32,529 nt of DNA from CAZAPZ01 sp964487285 (GCA_964487285.1 CAZAPZ010000005.1:1-32529); one strand, 5' to 3'. Shown: positions 15,085-23,604, counted from the first letter of the stretch. Numbers and translations are program-made. The notes: generated by a model from the letters alone, not told the origin.

Positions 15085-15813
15085 ATAAAGAGCGGCGATT
15101 TATCAGTTGAACATCTTGCAAAACGTTTTGGCAGAAAATGGGGTGTTAGAGATGTTTCATTTATAGCAAAAAGAGGTGAAATATTAGGACTTTTAGGTCC
15201 TAATGGAGCCGGCAAAACAACATCGTTTTATATGATAGTTGGTCTTGCTAAGGCAGATGTTGGGAGAGTTTTGCTTGATGGCGAGGATATCTGCTATCTA
15301 TCGATGCCTGAGCGTTCAAGAATGGGAATCGGTTACCTTCCACAGGAAGCTTCAATTTTTAGGGATATGACCGTTGAACAAAACATCATGTCTATTGCTC
15401 AGTTTCTATATAAAGATAAAAAGAAGCGCCTACAAATAACCGAACAGCTTCTTGAACGATTTGAATTGAAGAATATTAGTAAGACAAGGGGATATGCCCT
15501 TTCAGGCGGAGAGAGACGCCGCGTCGAAATAGCAAGGGCATTAGTTGCGGATCCCCTGTTTCTGCTTTTGGACGAGCCGTTTGCAGGCATAGATCCTATA
15601 GTGGTAGGACAAATTAAGTTAATTATCAAAGAATTGGCAAAAAGTGGTGTAGGTATTGTGCTGACAGATCATAACGTGAGAGATGCATTTGATGTAACAG
15701 ATACGGTTTGCATAATCAATGAAGGCAGAGTGATGGCCTGCAGCAAACCTAAAGATATTGCCAAAAATAGTGATGTGCAGTCCATCTATCTTGGCAAGGA
15801 TTTTAAGCTATGA
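15085..15813 (+). CDS. lptB: LPS export ABC transporter ATP-binding protein LptB, non-canonical ATA start
   Basis: 242-aa cytoplasmic ATPase that powers lipopolysaccharide extraction from the inner membrane with LptF/LptG. All ABC motifs are present: Walker A GPNGAGKTT (38-46), Q-loop GYLPQEASIF, signature LSGGERRRVEIARAL, Walker B FLLLDEP with AGIDP, and H-loop LTDHNVRDAFD. The first in-frame ATG (15232) lies after Walker A and would destroy the protein. Coding sequence clearly continues upstream to an in-frame TAG at 15070, with no ATG, GTG or TTG between. AGGAGG (15071-15076) lies eight bases before ATA at 15085, which gives the normal LptB N-terminus and length, so ATA is the best start. 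ATT at 15079 is an alternative, too near the ribosome site. The stop overlaps rpoN (ATGA). Confidence 0.9.
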   Translation: MKSGDLSVEHLAKRFGRKWGVRDVSFIAKRGEILGLLGPNGAGKTTSFYMIVGLAKADVGRVLLDGEDICYLSMPERSRMGIGYLPQEASIFRDMTVEQNIMSIAQFLYKDKKKRLQITEQLLERFELKNISKTRGYALSGGERRRVEIARALVADPLFLLLDEPFAGIDPIVVGQIKLIIKELAKSGVGIVLTDHNVRDAFDVTDTVCIINEGRVMACSKPKDIAKNSDVQSIYLGKDFKL

Positions 15814-17060
15814 CTCATATAGGTATAAAATTGCGACCTACCTTAAAAATAACTCTCAAAATAAATCTCAAATTGTGCCAATCGCTTGATATACTCTCCA
15901 TGTCGGCAAATTCTCTAAAAAAAACTATCTATGACAGAGCGAAACATTCTCCATTTCTAAAAATTAGTCATCCTGCAAAGGCTGCAAATTCATCTTTTGA
16001 TATCATAGAGAACCATGCTGTTTCCAAAACCTTAAAAGATTTGCTGACCGAGCAGCTTAATTATGCGGTAGATGACAACAATGAAAGGAGAATAGGAACC
16101 TTTATTATTGATGCTATAGATGAAAATGGCTATCTATCCGAATCCGTTGATGCGATTTCGAAATATTCAGGATTTACTACCGCTCAAATTGAGAAGATGT
16201 TAGGCAAAATACAGCTATTTGAACCTGAAGGAGTGGCAGCAAGAACGTTGTCGGAATCACTTCTTATTCAGCTCAAAATTTTGCATCCTAATGAAACGGC
16301 TGCAAAAACCATTATAGAAAAAGGAACCGATATACTGGAAGCCGCTTCAGGCTGGAAAGGTTTGGCAGACAAATTTAACTTTAGCGATGACGAGATTAGC
16401 CATGCAAAGTCTATCATACAATCTCTCGTACCATATCCTGGATTGAAATATTATTATGAACCGTCTAACGGAATTGAACCGGAAGCAGCCGTATGGATCG
16501 AAGATGATAATATCAATATATCAATGAATAAGTTTTACAACATTGATGTAATTAAAATCAATTCTAAAAAATTAAATGACAACTTCTCATTTAGGGAGGC
16601 AAAAGAGTTTGCTCGATTTGTAGGCAAAAGAAAAAAAAGTATGGAGCTTATAATAAGAACTATAGTAACTCACCAAATCGAGTTTTTTATAAAGGGTGAC
16701 CGAATGCTATTGAAGCCTTTGAAACTTGAAGATGTTGCAGATAAATCTCTGTGCCATATATCAACAGTCAGCAGAGCTGCAGCGGATAAATATATTTCAA
16801 CTCCTTACGGCGAAATGGCTATAAAAGAGTTTTTTTTAAGAAGATCCGGTTCCAATAAGGTATCAAGACAGGTTGTGCTCAAAGAAATTCGTGAGCTAAT
16901 AGACAATGAGGACACACGAAACAGATTAAGCGATAAAGATATAATGGAAAAATTGAGCTCTATCGGTATAAATTTAGTGAGAAGAACGGTCGTAAAATAT
17001 AGATCTATTCTCAATATTAAAAATGCCGTTGAAAGGGGGAAAACTGATGTTGCTATTTAG
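15810..17060 (+). CDS. rpoN: RNA polymerase sigma-54 factor
   Basis: 416-aa sigma-54. Region I is at the N-terminus (LRPTLKITLKINLKLCQSL, then LDILSMSANSLKKTI), which interacts with activators, although it has fewer glutamines than usual. The core-binding region follows, then the helix-turn-helix region with LKLEDVADKSLCHISTVSRA and STPYGEMAIKEFFLRRSG. The RpoN box is VRRTVVKYRSILNI near the C-terminus (consensus ARRTVAKYRE). The length is somewhat short of the typical 450-480. lptB-rpoN is a widely conserved pair in Gram-negatives, and here the genes overlap by 4 bp. A clear AAGGA precedes the ATG. No hpf or ptsN follows; instead an amidase gene overlaps the 3' end. Confidence 0.94.
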   Translation: MTHIGIKLRPTLKITLKINLKLCQSLDILSMSANSLKKTIYDRAKHSPFLKISHPAKAANSSFDIIENHAVSKTLKDLLTEQLNYAVDDNNERRIGTFIIDAIDENGYLSESVDAISKYSGFTTAQIEKMLGKIQLFEPEGVAARTLSESLLIQLKILHPNETAAKTIIEKGTDILEAASGWKGLADKFNFSDDEISHAKSIIQSLVPYPGLKYYYEPSNGIEPEAAVWIEDDNINISMNKFYNIDVIKINSKKLNDNFSFREAKEFARFVGKRKKSMELIIRTIVTHQIEFFIKGDRMLLKPLKLEDVADKSLCHISTVSRAAADKYISTPYGEMAIKEFFLRRSGSNKVSRQVVLKEIRELIDNEDTRNRLSDKDIMEKLSSIGINLVRRTVVKYRSILNIKNAVERGKTDVAI

Positions 17061-18195
17061 AAATTGGCTGATAGTTTTTTTGCTTATTTTTCCTTCAGTC
17101 TCTTATGGGTTGCCTTACAGGAGCATTCGTTCTCATGAACTTACTTTGAGAAAACATGGCATAACATCCTTCGGCAACTTCAAGCCTCTGATTTTAGATT
17201 ACAAGAAATTGTACGCTAATTCTCCCAATAGTTATAACGGTTCATTGTCAATAATAAGAATTCTTGCTATATACAGATATTTGGAACAAAGAACTCCATC
17301 TAAGTTTTACCGAAGAAAACTTCGTGAATATGCAACTAATGTTGTTTTGCATTCTAAAAATAGGCATGCTCGTGCATTTAGCTATTTTGCATTATATTCA
17401 TTGTATAAAAAAAGTGATCTTTCCGTTAAATCTTTATGGAAAAGGCGGCTAATAACCGAATATCCTGAAAGCTGGGAAGCAAAACTGATAAAAGGTAATA
17501 ATATTAAAAAGGTAACACGCAATATTGCAAAACCGCTAACAGGTAAACTGATTGTGATAGATCCCGGACACGGTGGGAAAGATTCGGGTGCAAGAGGCTA
17601 TTTCGGAATAATGGAGAAAACGCTTGTATTAAAAATTGGGAAAATGTTAAGGAGAGATCTGCGAAAACAAGGTGCTTCCGTTTTAATGACACGTAGTACC
17701 GATATATTTATTCCGCTTGCCGCAAGAACTATTTTTGCCGATAAGCATCATGCCGATATGTTTGTTTCTATACATGCGAATGCAGCACGAGATAGAAATA
17801 TTACGGGAATAGAAACTTTTTTTCTCACTACGAAAGCAGGCAAAAAAACATTATTGATTGCATCAAGAGATCGTGGTTTGACTCCCAATCAGTTGGGAGT
17901 AGTTAAAAAAATAATTGTTGGTCTTGTTCAAAATGCTAAAATAAATAGATCAAGTATTCTTGCAAAAGATATACAAAAAAGTATTTTGAAAACCATTAAG
18001 GCTAAAAGGAGAAATCTTGGGGTGAGACAATCATCATTCTATGTTATTACAGGTACAAAAATGCCGTCTGTTCTAGTGGAGACAGGTTTTATAAGTAACC
18101 GCAACGGCGCTAGATTATTGCTAAATCCATTGCATGAAGAAAGAATTGCCGAAGGCATAACTCTTGGAATAATAAAATATTTCAAACAAAATTAG
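17047..18195 (+). CDS. N-acetylmuramoyl-L-alanine amidase (Amidase_3), periplasmic
   Basis: 382-aa exported peptidoglycan amidase. A signal peptide covers about residues 1-23 (WLIVFLLIFPSVSYG). An N-terminal helical region (about 25-155) carries no recognised AMIN domain. The Amidase_3 catalytic domain starts near 163: KLIVIDPGHGGKDSGARG with zinc ligand His175, then GIMEKTLVLKIGKML (Glu ligand), MFVSIHANAA (His ligand) and the catalytic Glu in SVLVETGFISN. It cleaves the stem peptide from MurNAc, typically during cell separation, and so fits with RlpA and Min in this window. I prefer ATG 17047 to ATG 17023 because GGGGG (17035-17039) lies at ideal spacing and the signal peptide then starts at residue 1. 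The overlap with rpoN is 14 bp. Confidence 0.9.
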   Translation: MLLFRNWLIVFLLIFPSVSYGLPYRSIRSHELTLRKHGITSFGNFKPLILDYKKLYANSPNSYNGSLSIIRILAIYRYLEQRTPSKFYRRKLREYATNVVLHSKNRHARAFSYFALYSLYKKSDLSVKSLWKRRLITEYPESWEAKLIKGNNIKKVTRNIAKPLTGKLIVIDPGHGGKDSGARGYFGIMEKTLVLKIGKMLRRDLRKQGASVLMTRSTDIFIPLAARTIFADKHHADMFVSIHANAARDRNITGIETFFLTTKAGKKTLLIASRDRGLTPNQLGVVKKIIVGLVQNAKINRSSILAKDIQKSILKTIKAKRRNLGVRQSSFYVITGTKMPSVLVETGFISNRNGARLLLNPLHEERIAEGITLGIIKYFKQN

Positions 18196-18246
18196 ATGCA
18201 TAGCAAAATGATCAAGCATCTTATATTAAATAACTGAAGTGAACAT

Positions 18247-19329
18247 TTGAAAAAATATCAAATTACCAAAGCTTTTCTGATTATAGTCGGCATAATTTTA
18301 GCCTTATCGGCAATAAACAGGATATTATATTTAAATAAGCATATTAGAATACATAATGCCTATATATGGGCACCGCAGAATATAATCAGAATTGATAAAA
18401 AAGGTTTTCTTGTGAGAGTGGAAGTTAAGCCTTACACTAAAATAAAGAAAGGTGCGAAACTGGGATATATGGAATTTGATATTAAATCTGCAAAACCCGA
18501 TCTTATTAAAAAAAACGAAAATGATAGAATCAACAATCTGATTAATAGACTTGATTTGATTATGAAAAAGAACGTTCTAAATATAGGTTATCTTTCTACT
18601 CAATTAAATTTTATATCGGAGTATCTTGAAAAATCGTTCAATTCTAATAGAAAAGAGAACAAAAAGATTATCAATGATCAAAATAATTCCAGCCTTTTTT
18701 TTGAAAAACTTTACAAAAGCGAATTAAAAAGTGCGGTAAGCAAAAAAAAGAGACTCGAATCGCTTTATAAAAACGGATTGGTGGCAAAATCCGAAATAAC
18801 AAGACAGAAGATAAAGATAAAAAGACTAAAACTCCTGATTAAAGGATTTAGTATTAAGTCAGATAATCAATTTACCAATATCAAACTAACTATTCCCGAT
18901 AAACACCTGCACCGGCTGAATCTGCCGGGGGTGGTTCGTAAAACGAAATCTGCCGCTTCAGCAGAACATAAACAGCCGGAACGCTACAGCTATATTATTT
19001 CTTATGTGAAAGGGATAGTATATAAAATTGTTCTTTCGGCTCCGGCAACGGTTTATCCGCGTGAGAATTTTATTACCTATTACAAACCTAAGAAAATGAG
19101 AATTATAGCATTTTACAGCATAACAAAAGATATTGTAAAAGGCGCAGATGTTACTATCCGAATAGACGGAAAAAGGATAAAAGGGAAAGTTGAGAAGGTT
19201 ATGTATAATGATAAGTCAACCGGCATTAATGATAAAACTAAACTTATTATAAAAGCCGAAAGCAGTATTGAGCAATTTCCTCTTTACAAACTTGTTACGG
19301 TGGATATAAAACAATCGAAATGGTTTTAG
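18247..19329 (+). CDS. HlyD-like membrane-fusion protein of unknown role
   Basis: 360-aa protein with one N-terminal transmembrane helix (about 9-28) and the layout of HlyD/membrane-fusion adaptors. A short beta segment (VRVEVKPYTKIKKGAKLGYM, lipoyl-like, about 56-75) is followed by a long Lys-rich helical hairpin (about 85-210, including LESLYKNGLVAKSEITRQ, a typical HlyD turn sequence). A beta-barrel part with DVTIRIDGKRIKGKVEKVMY closes the protein. No ABC or MFS partner gene and no outer-membrane channel are adjacent; it lies between an amidase and ispE, whose start it overlaps by 10 bp. The predicted location is the inner membrane facing the periplasm. The start is TTG with a weak ribosome site. 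Partner and substrate are unknown. Confidence 0.6.
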   Translation: MKKYQITKAFLIIVGIILALSAINRILYLNKHIRIHNAYIWAPQNIIRIDKKGFLVRVEVKPYTKIKKGAKLGYMEFDIKSAKPDLIKKNENDRINNLINRLDLIMKKNVLNIGYLSTQLNFISEYLEKSFNSNRKENKKIINDQNNSSLFFEKLYKSELKSAVSKKKRLESLYKNGLVAKSEITRQKIKIKRLKLLIKGFSIKSDNQFTNIKLTIPDKHLHRLNLPGVVRKTKSAASAEHKQPERYSYIISYVKGIVYKIVLSAPATVYPRENFITYYKPKKMRIIAFYSITKDIVKGADVTIRIDGKRIKGKVEKVMYNDKSTGINDKTKLIIKAESSIEQFPLYKLVTVDIKQSKWF

Positions 19330-20174
19330 AGACAGCTGCAAAGATAAATATCATACTAAAAATTGTCGGAAAATCGGGCGGTTTTCATAATCTGTATTCG
19401 GTGGTATGTTTAATAAATCTTTTCGATACAATTGAGTTTACTGCATCTGCCGAAGACAATATTGAAGTTGAATCCAAGCTGAATTTATATAAAAAAGATT
19501 TGGTATATAAAGCGGCAATGTTATGCAGAGAATATACTTATGAAAATAGAGGAATAAATATAAAAATTGAAAAGCGGATTCCTGCAGGCGCCGGTCTTGG
19601 GGGAGCGAGCTCAGATGCAGCCGCTGCCATCATAGCATTAAACAAAATTTGGAATCTTAATTTGACAAGGCGACAGATGAATGATGCGGCTTTAGAATGC
19701 GGATCGGATATACCTCTTTTTTTTGAAAATTCAGGATTTATGTTGATTGAGGGACGAGGCGGAAAAGTTAAATCACTTATATTAGATTGTAATATTTATT
19801 TTGTTTTAGCTTATCCGAATACAAATATTTCTACAAAATCTGCATATATGTGGTTTGATCGGTTGACAACAGACGCAATTGATACTATAAAACCACTGCC
19901 TGATGTTGCGGATTTTCAGACCATTGCAGAACTTGCAGCAAATGATTTGCAGAAGCCTGTATCTAACAATATTTCTGCTGTCAATGCTGCTCTTATTGAT
20001 ATGAAATTGGCTGCAAGCGGCGGGCCTGTTTTTATGACAGGTTCGGGTAGCTGTGTAGCTGCAATGTTTGAGAATAAGAAAGAAAGGGAGGATTGTTTTT
20101 TGAGGCTAAAAGTTAGAGCTGGCTGGGATTATTATAAGGCTGATTCAGTTGATAATCCGTTATTCGCAAGATAA
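19320..20174 (+). CDS. ispE: 4-diphosphocytidyl-2-C-methyl-D-erythritol kinase
   Basis: 284-aa GHMP kinase of the MEP isoprenoid pathway; it phosphorylates CDP-methylerythritol at the 2-hydroxyl with ATP. Visible motifs are AAKINIILKIVGK near the N-terminus with the catalytic lysine, the GHMP ATP loop PAGAGLGGASSDAAAAI (about 89-105), the catalytic Asp in CGSDIPLFF and the C-terminal MTGSGSCVAAMF. Length is typical. It overlaps the end of the HlyD-like gene by 10 bp, suggesting co-transcription, and is followed by tRNA-Gln and prs, an order (ispE-tRNA-Gln-prs-rplY-pth) found in many deltaproteobacteria and other lineages. Confidence 0.94.
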   Translation: MVLETAAKINIILKIVGKSGGFHNLYSVVCLINLFDTIEFTASAEDNIEVESKLNLYKKDLVYKAAMLCREYTYENRGINIKIEKRIPAGAGLGGASSDAAAAIIALNKIWNLNLTRRQMNDAALECGSDIPLFFENSGFMLIEGRGGKVKSLILDCNIYFVLAYPNTNISTKSAYMWFDRLTTDAIDTIKPLPDVADFQTIAELAANDLQKPVSNNISAVNAALIDMKLAASGGPVFMTGSGSCVAAMFENKKEREDCFLRLKVRAGWDYYKADSVDNPLFAR

Positions 20175-20185
20175 ATAAACGGTAA

Positions 20186-20260
20186 TGGGGTGTAGCCAAG
20201 CGGTAAGGCACAGGACTTTGACTCCTGCATTCGGAGGTCCGAATCCTCCCACCCCAACCA
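20186..20260 (+). tRNA. tRNA-Gln(TTG)
   Basis: A 75-nt cloverleaf: acceptor TGGGGTG pairs with CACCCCA, including the U1-A72 pair characteristic of bacterial glutamine tRNA. The D-arm holds AGCCAAGCGGTAAGGC. The anticodon stem CAGGA/TCCTG encloses loop CTTTGAC, so the anticodon is TTG (reads CAA/CAG). The T-arm holds GGTCCGAATCC, the discriminator is A, and CCA is encoded (20258-20260). It lies in the ispE-prs intergenic region and is probably processed from the operon transcript. Confidence 0.97.
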
Positions 20261-20279
20261 GTCAAAATAAGGTAGTATT

Positions 20280-21215
20280 ATGAATAATATGAAAGTTATA
20301 TCAGGAAGTTCCAATCTTCCTGTGGCGCAAAAAATTGCAAGCTATTTGGGCGAAGAGCTGACAAAAGTCGAGATCCCAAGGTTTTCAGATGGAGAAATAT
20401 ATGCTCATATAAAGGAGAATGTTAGGGGAAGCGATGTTTTTGTTGTTGAGTCTCTTTACCCTAATGTAAATGAGAATCTTGTGGAATTGTTGATTTTGTG
20501 CGATGCGCTTAAGCGTTCATCGGCAAAACAAATTATTGCAGTAGTTCCATACTACGCGTATGCAAGGCAGGATAGAAAAGACCGCCCGCGTGTTCCGATA
20601 ACAGCCAAGCTTGTTGCGGATCTGATCACAAAAGCCGGTGCTTCGAGAATGCTGTCGGTTGATCTTCATACAGGCCAGATACAAGGTTTTTTTGATATTC
20701 CCGTTGATCATCTTTATGCCTCACCTATTATTATCGAACATATACGGCGTGATAACTTGAAAAATTGCGTAGTTGTATCTCCTGATGCAGGCGGTATGGA
20801 ACGGGCAAGATATTTTGCAAAACATATCAATTCTAAAGTTGCGATGATTGACAAAAGACGTCCAAAAGCTAATGTAACGGAAGTTATGCATGTGGTAGGC
20901 GAGATAAAAGGGAAAACTGCGTTAATTGTTGATGATATTGTAGATACTGCAGGAACTATCTGCAAAGCAGCAGAAGCACTTAAAAAGGAAGGTGCAACGG
21001 ATGTTATTGTTTGCTGTACACACCCAATATTGTCAGGTGATGCTATAAAGAGAATAACGGCATCGCCTATTTCAAAATTTATAACAACCGATACGATAGT
21101 TCTTCCGGATAATAAGCATTTTGACAAATTGGAAATTCTTTCTATTGCTCCTTTACTCGGAGAAGCTATGAGAAGAATATATCACAACGAATCGGTAAGT
21201 TCATTATTTTTATAG
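20280..21215 (+). CDS. prs: Ribose-phosphate pyrophosphokinase (PRPP synthetase)
   Basis: 311-aa class I PRPP synthetase that makes phosphoribosyl pyrophosphate from ribose-5-phosphate and ATP for nucleotide, His and Trp synthesis. Signatures: SGSSNLPVAQKIA and RFSDGEIYAHIKENVRG at the N-terminus, VVPYYAYARQDRKDRPR (ATP and regulatory site), SVDLHTGQIQGFFDIPVDHL, VVSPDAGGMERAR and the ribose-phosphate loop LIVDDIVDTAGTI. Length is standard. The first ATG at 20280 has AAGG upstream; ATG 20289 is a possible alternative. It is followed 9 bp later by rplY with a clear ribosome site. Confidence 0.97.
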   Translation: MNNMKVISGSSNLPVAQKIASYLGEELTKVEIPRFSDGEIYAHIKENVRGSDVFVVESLYPNVNENLVELLILCDALKRSSAKQIIAVVPYYAYARQDRKDRPRVPITAKLVADLITKAGASRMLSVDLHTGQIQGFFDIPVDHLYASPIIIEHIRRDNLKNCVVVSPDAGGMERARYFAKHINSKVAMIDKRRPKANVTEVMHVVGEIKGKTALIVDDIVDTAGTICKAAEALKKEGATDVIVCCTHPILSGDAIKRITASPISKFITTDTIVLPDNKHFDKLEILSIAPLLGEAMRRIYHNESVSSLFL

Positions 21216-21224
21216 GAGAGTAAA

Positions 21225-21797
21225 ATGATTAATTTATATACAAGAAAGGAAAACGGAGCGAAAACAAGAAAAGCAGGGTTCATACCGGCTGAAATTTATG
21301 GCTACAAAACTGAGAATAAAAGTGTGTATCTTTCTATTAAAGATACGGAAATGCTTTCTAAATTGATAAACAGAACCAAGATAAACGAAGTGTCGCTTGA
21401 AGAGAACAGCCTTAACATATTGGTAAAGGCAGTTCAAAGACATCCTGTTACTGACAAAATTATACATATTGATTTATATGAGGCCGAGAAAGGCCATCTG
21501 ACCAATGCTAAAATTCCTATTATATTAAAAGGCACGCCGCAAGGAGTGAAAATAGGCGGCACTTTAAATCATGCTAGAACAAGCATTAATGTTACCGCAC
21601 CTGCAACTGAAATACCTAATTCCATAGAACTGGATGTAAGCGATATGAAGATAGGCAGCGTTTTAAGGGCTACGGATATTGAACTTCCCAAAAATATCCG
21701 AATTAAAGGAAGATCATTTTTTACCATAGCGAGTGTGGTTGGAAGAGCAAAGGAAGAGGTTAAAAGTGAAGAGGAAGAAGAGGAAGCTGCTTCTTAA
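21225..21797 (+). CDS. rplY: 50S ribosomal protein L25 (CTC form)
   Basis: 190-aa L25/Ctc protein that binds 5S rRNA. It has the long form, with an N-terminal L25 domain (about 1-88: RKENGAKTRKAGFIPAEIYG, then VHPVTDKIIHIDLYEA-like RHPVTDKIIHIDLYEA) and the C-terminal TL5 beta domain (about 89-175: KIPIILKGTPQGVKIGGTLN). It ends in an acidic tail (KSEEEEEEAAS). AGGAGAG precedes the ATG. The prs-rplY-pth order is conserved across many bacteria, supporting a common transcript. Confidence 0.95.
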   Translation: MINLYTRKENGAKTRKAGFIPAEIYGYKTENKSVYLSIKDTEMLSKLINRTKINEVSLEENSLNILVKAVQRHPVTDKIIHIDLYEAEKGHLTNAKIPIILKGTPQGVKIGGTLNHARTSINVTAPATEIPNSIELDVSDMKIGSVLRATDIELPKNIRIKGRSFFTIASVVGRAKEEVKSEEEEEEAAS

Positions 21798-21800
21798 CGC

Positions 21801-22373
21801 TTGAATAAGATAAAGATCATTGCGGGTCTTGGGAATAAGGGTGAAAGGTATAGTAAAACAAGGCATAATGCAGGTTTTCTCGTATTAGACGAAATAGCGA
21901 AAAATTATTGTAGTTCATTTAATAAGTCTACTAAGTTTAATGCGATGATAGGAAAAGCGGATAGCGGTTCTTTAATTCTTATGAAGCCTCTAACATATAT
22001 GAATTTGTCTGGTTTTGCTGTATCATCTGTTATGCATTATTTTAAAATAGAAGTATCGGAACTACTTGTGATTTCCGATGACCTGGATATTCCTGTAGGC
22101 AAGATAAGGTTTCAGAATGGTGGTGGAAGTGCGGGGCATAAAGGTGTTGAGTCTGTTATTGTACAGCTTGCCAGTTTAGAGTTTATGCGCTTGAGAATAG
22201 GTATAGGCGGAGAACATACCGATACCGTAAGTTATGTTCTTAACGGTTTTAACGGTGCAGAGGCTGATATTATGAACAATGTAATTGATGAGGCTGCAAC
22301 GGCGGCCATTTTTTGCATTTCGCACGGGATAGCTGAAGCGGCAAATCAATATAACGGCAGACTATTCAAATAA
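21801..22373 (+). CDS. pth: Peptidyl-tRNA hydrolase
   Basis: 190-aa Pth that frees tRNA from peptidyl-tRNA dropped by the ribosome. Family residues: GLGNKGERYSKTRHNAGF with the catalytic His in RHNAG and the Asn in GLGN, KPLTYMNLSG with the tRNA/peptide-binding Asn, and VISDDLDIPVGKIR with the catalytic Asp. The later block, usually GGHNGLKS, reads SAGHKGVES here, so the conserved Asn that positions the substrate in E. coli Pth is Lys. The start is TTG at 21801, only 3 bp after the rplY stop, which points to translational coupling because no good ribosome site is visible. Confidence 0.94.
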   Translation: MNKIKIIAGLGNKGERYSKTRHNAGFLVLDEIAKNYCSSFNKSTKFNAMIGKADSGSLILMKPLTYMNLSGFAVSSVMHYFKIEVSELLVISDDLDIPVGKIRFQNGGGSAGHKGVESVIVQLASLEFMRLRIGIGGEHTDTVSYVLNGFNGAEADIMNNVIDEAATAAIFCISHGIAEAANQYNGRLFK

Positions 22374-22405
22374 TGAGACTGTTGCACAATATGTAGTGGT
22401 CTCAT
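22373..22405. terminator. Possible weak terminator hairpin after pth
   Basis: ATGAGAC (22373-22379) and GTCTCAT (22399-22405) are perfect 7-base arms around 19 bases, immediately after the pth stop in the convergent pth/minE interval. There is no T-run, so termination is uncertain. The remaining interval to minE (22406-22553) shows nothing recognisable. Confidence 0.3.
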
Positions 22406-22553
22406 ATAAAGAATGTCAAAGAGGTTGCTATTTGCCATTTTGATGAGCTTGAAAGATCAACTTGATAAAATTCTGACGATACTTTTTAGAGAATTAGAAA
22501 GAGCAATATGAGAAAATCTTTTTTATTTAGAGTTTAATGCCTGTTTTATCATA

Positions 22554-22811
22554 CTAATTTATAGATTGTCTCCTATTATTTACAGGAACATTGATCTCCA
22601 AAATATCATATCCGTCTTGCTGTTTTATGCCGACATTCATTTTATCTCCGCCGGTATCAACATACTTTGAGAGAACTTTTATAATATCACTTTTTAGATC
22701 TTCAAAAAATGGCAATCGAGTCGCACCTCGTTCATGGGCTAAAATTATATGGAGTCTATCCACTGCCTTCTTTGCGCTCTTTTCTTTTTTCCTAAAAAAA
22801 TTAAAAAACAT
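22554..22811 (-). CDS. minE: Cell division topological specificity factor MinE
   Basis: 85-aa MinE. It displaces MinD-ATP from the membrane by stimulating its ATPase and so drives Min oscillation and mid-cell placement of FtsZ. The N-terminal membrane-binding segment MFFNFFRKK and the MinD-interacting helix AVDRLHIILAHERG are typical, followed by the topological specificity domain (LPFFEDLKSDIIKVLSKYV, then YDILEINVPV). I chose ATG at 22811 because an AGG sits about eight bases upstream and the N-terminus then matches the family. An in-frame GTG at 22820 would add three residues. It is the last gene of minC-minD-minE. Confidence 0.93.
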   Translation of the reverse strand: MFFNFFRKKEKSAKKAVDRLHIILAHERGATRLPFFEDLKSDIIKVLSKYVDTGGDKMNVGIKQQDGYDILEINVPVNNRRQSIN

Positions 22812-22820
22812 GTTTTGCAC

Positions 22821-23603
22821 CTAAAAATTTTCAAAAAGTTTGGCAAAAAAGCCTTTTGGTCTGATGTCCATAATAGGAACATCTTCTCCAAGCAATCGTT
22901 TGACTATATTTCTATATGCTGAAGCTATGATAGCCGACTTGTCTAAAATAGCAGGTTCACCTTTATTGGTGTATCCTATCATTTTCGGATCATCAGGTAC
23001 AACACCAATGAGGTTAACCGATAAAATCTGAACAATCTCATCGGTATTCATCATTTCACCTTTTTTTACCATTTTAGGTTGAATGCGGTTAACAAGAAGG
23101 GAGATATCTTTCTTTTCTTTTGCTTCCAATAATCCGACTACTCTGTCAGCATCTCTTATTGATGAAATTTCAGGTGTCGTAACAATAATTATTTTATCTG
23201 CTCCGACGAACGCATTTTCAAAACCTGATTCAATTCCGGCCGGTGAATCGATGAATATATAATCAAACATTTTTCTCAGCTGCTCAAGTAGTTTAACAAA
23301 TTTTTTTGTAGAAAGGTCCTCTTTGTTATTTGTTTGAGACGCTGCGAGGAATTTTAGATTGCTGCTTCTTTTGTCACGAATTAGAGCTGAGCTAAGTTTT
23401 GCTTTTCCGTCCACAACATCAATAATATTATATACTATTCTATTTTCCAGACCAAGTATCATGTCAAGATTGCGCAGGCCTATGTCAAGATCAATTGCAG
23501 CAACTTTTTTGCCTGCAAGAGCCGTGCCAAGTGCAATATTTGCCGTTGTAGTTGATTTGCCAACACCGCCTTTCCCGGATGTAATTGTATAAACGATTCC
23601 CAT
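22821..23603 (-). CDS. minD: Septum site-determining ATPase MinD
   Basis: 260-aa ParA/MinD ATPase that recruits MinC to the polar membrane. The deviant Walker A TSGKGGVGKSTTTAN begins at residue 8 with signature Lys11 and Lys16. Other motifs are AIDLDIGLRNLDMILG, the Asp in FIDSPAGIESGF and LLVNRIQP. The C-terminal amphipathic membrane-targeting helix KGFFAKLFENF is intact. Length is typical (about 260-270). It starts one base after minC ends, and minE begins right after it, so the three are one operon. Confidence 0.96.
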   Translation of the reverse strand: MGIVYTITSGKGGVGKSTTTANIALGTALAGKKVAAIDLDIGLRNLDMILGLENRIVYNIIDVVDGKAKLSSALIRDKRSSNLKFLAASQTNNKEDLSTKKFVKLLEQLRKMFDYIFIDSPAGIESGFENAFVGADKIIIVTTPEISSIRDADRVVGLLEAKEKKDISLLVNRIQPKMVKKGEMMNTDEIVQILSVNLIGVVPDDPKMIGYTNKGEPAILDKSAIIASAYRNIVKRLLGEDVPIMDIRPKGFFAKLFENF

Positions 23604-23604
23604 T

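Noticed and set aside
15232..15813. ATG at 15232 as the start of the ABC ATPase gene
   Set aside because: It would remove Walker A. Strong in-frame coding sequence and AGGAGG lie upstream, so the gene begins near 15085.
17023..17046. ATG 17023 as amidase start
   Set aside because: ATG 17047 has GGGGG at ideal spacing and starts directly with the signal peptide.
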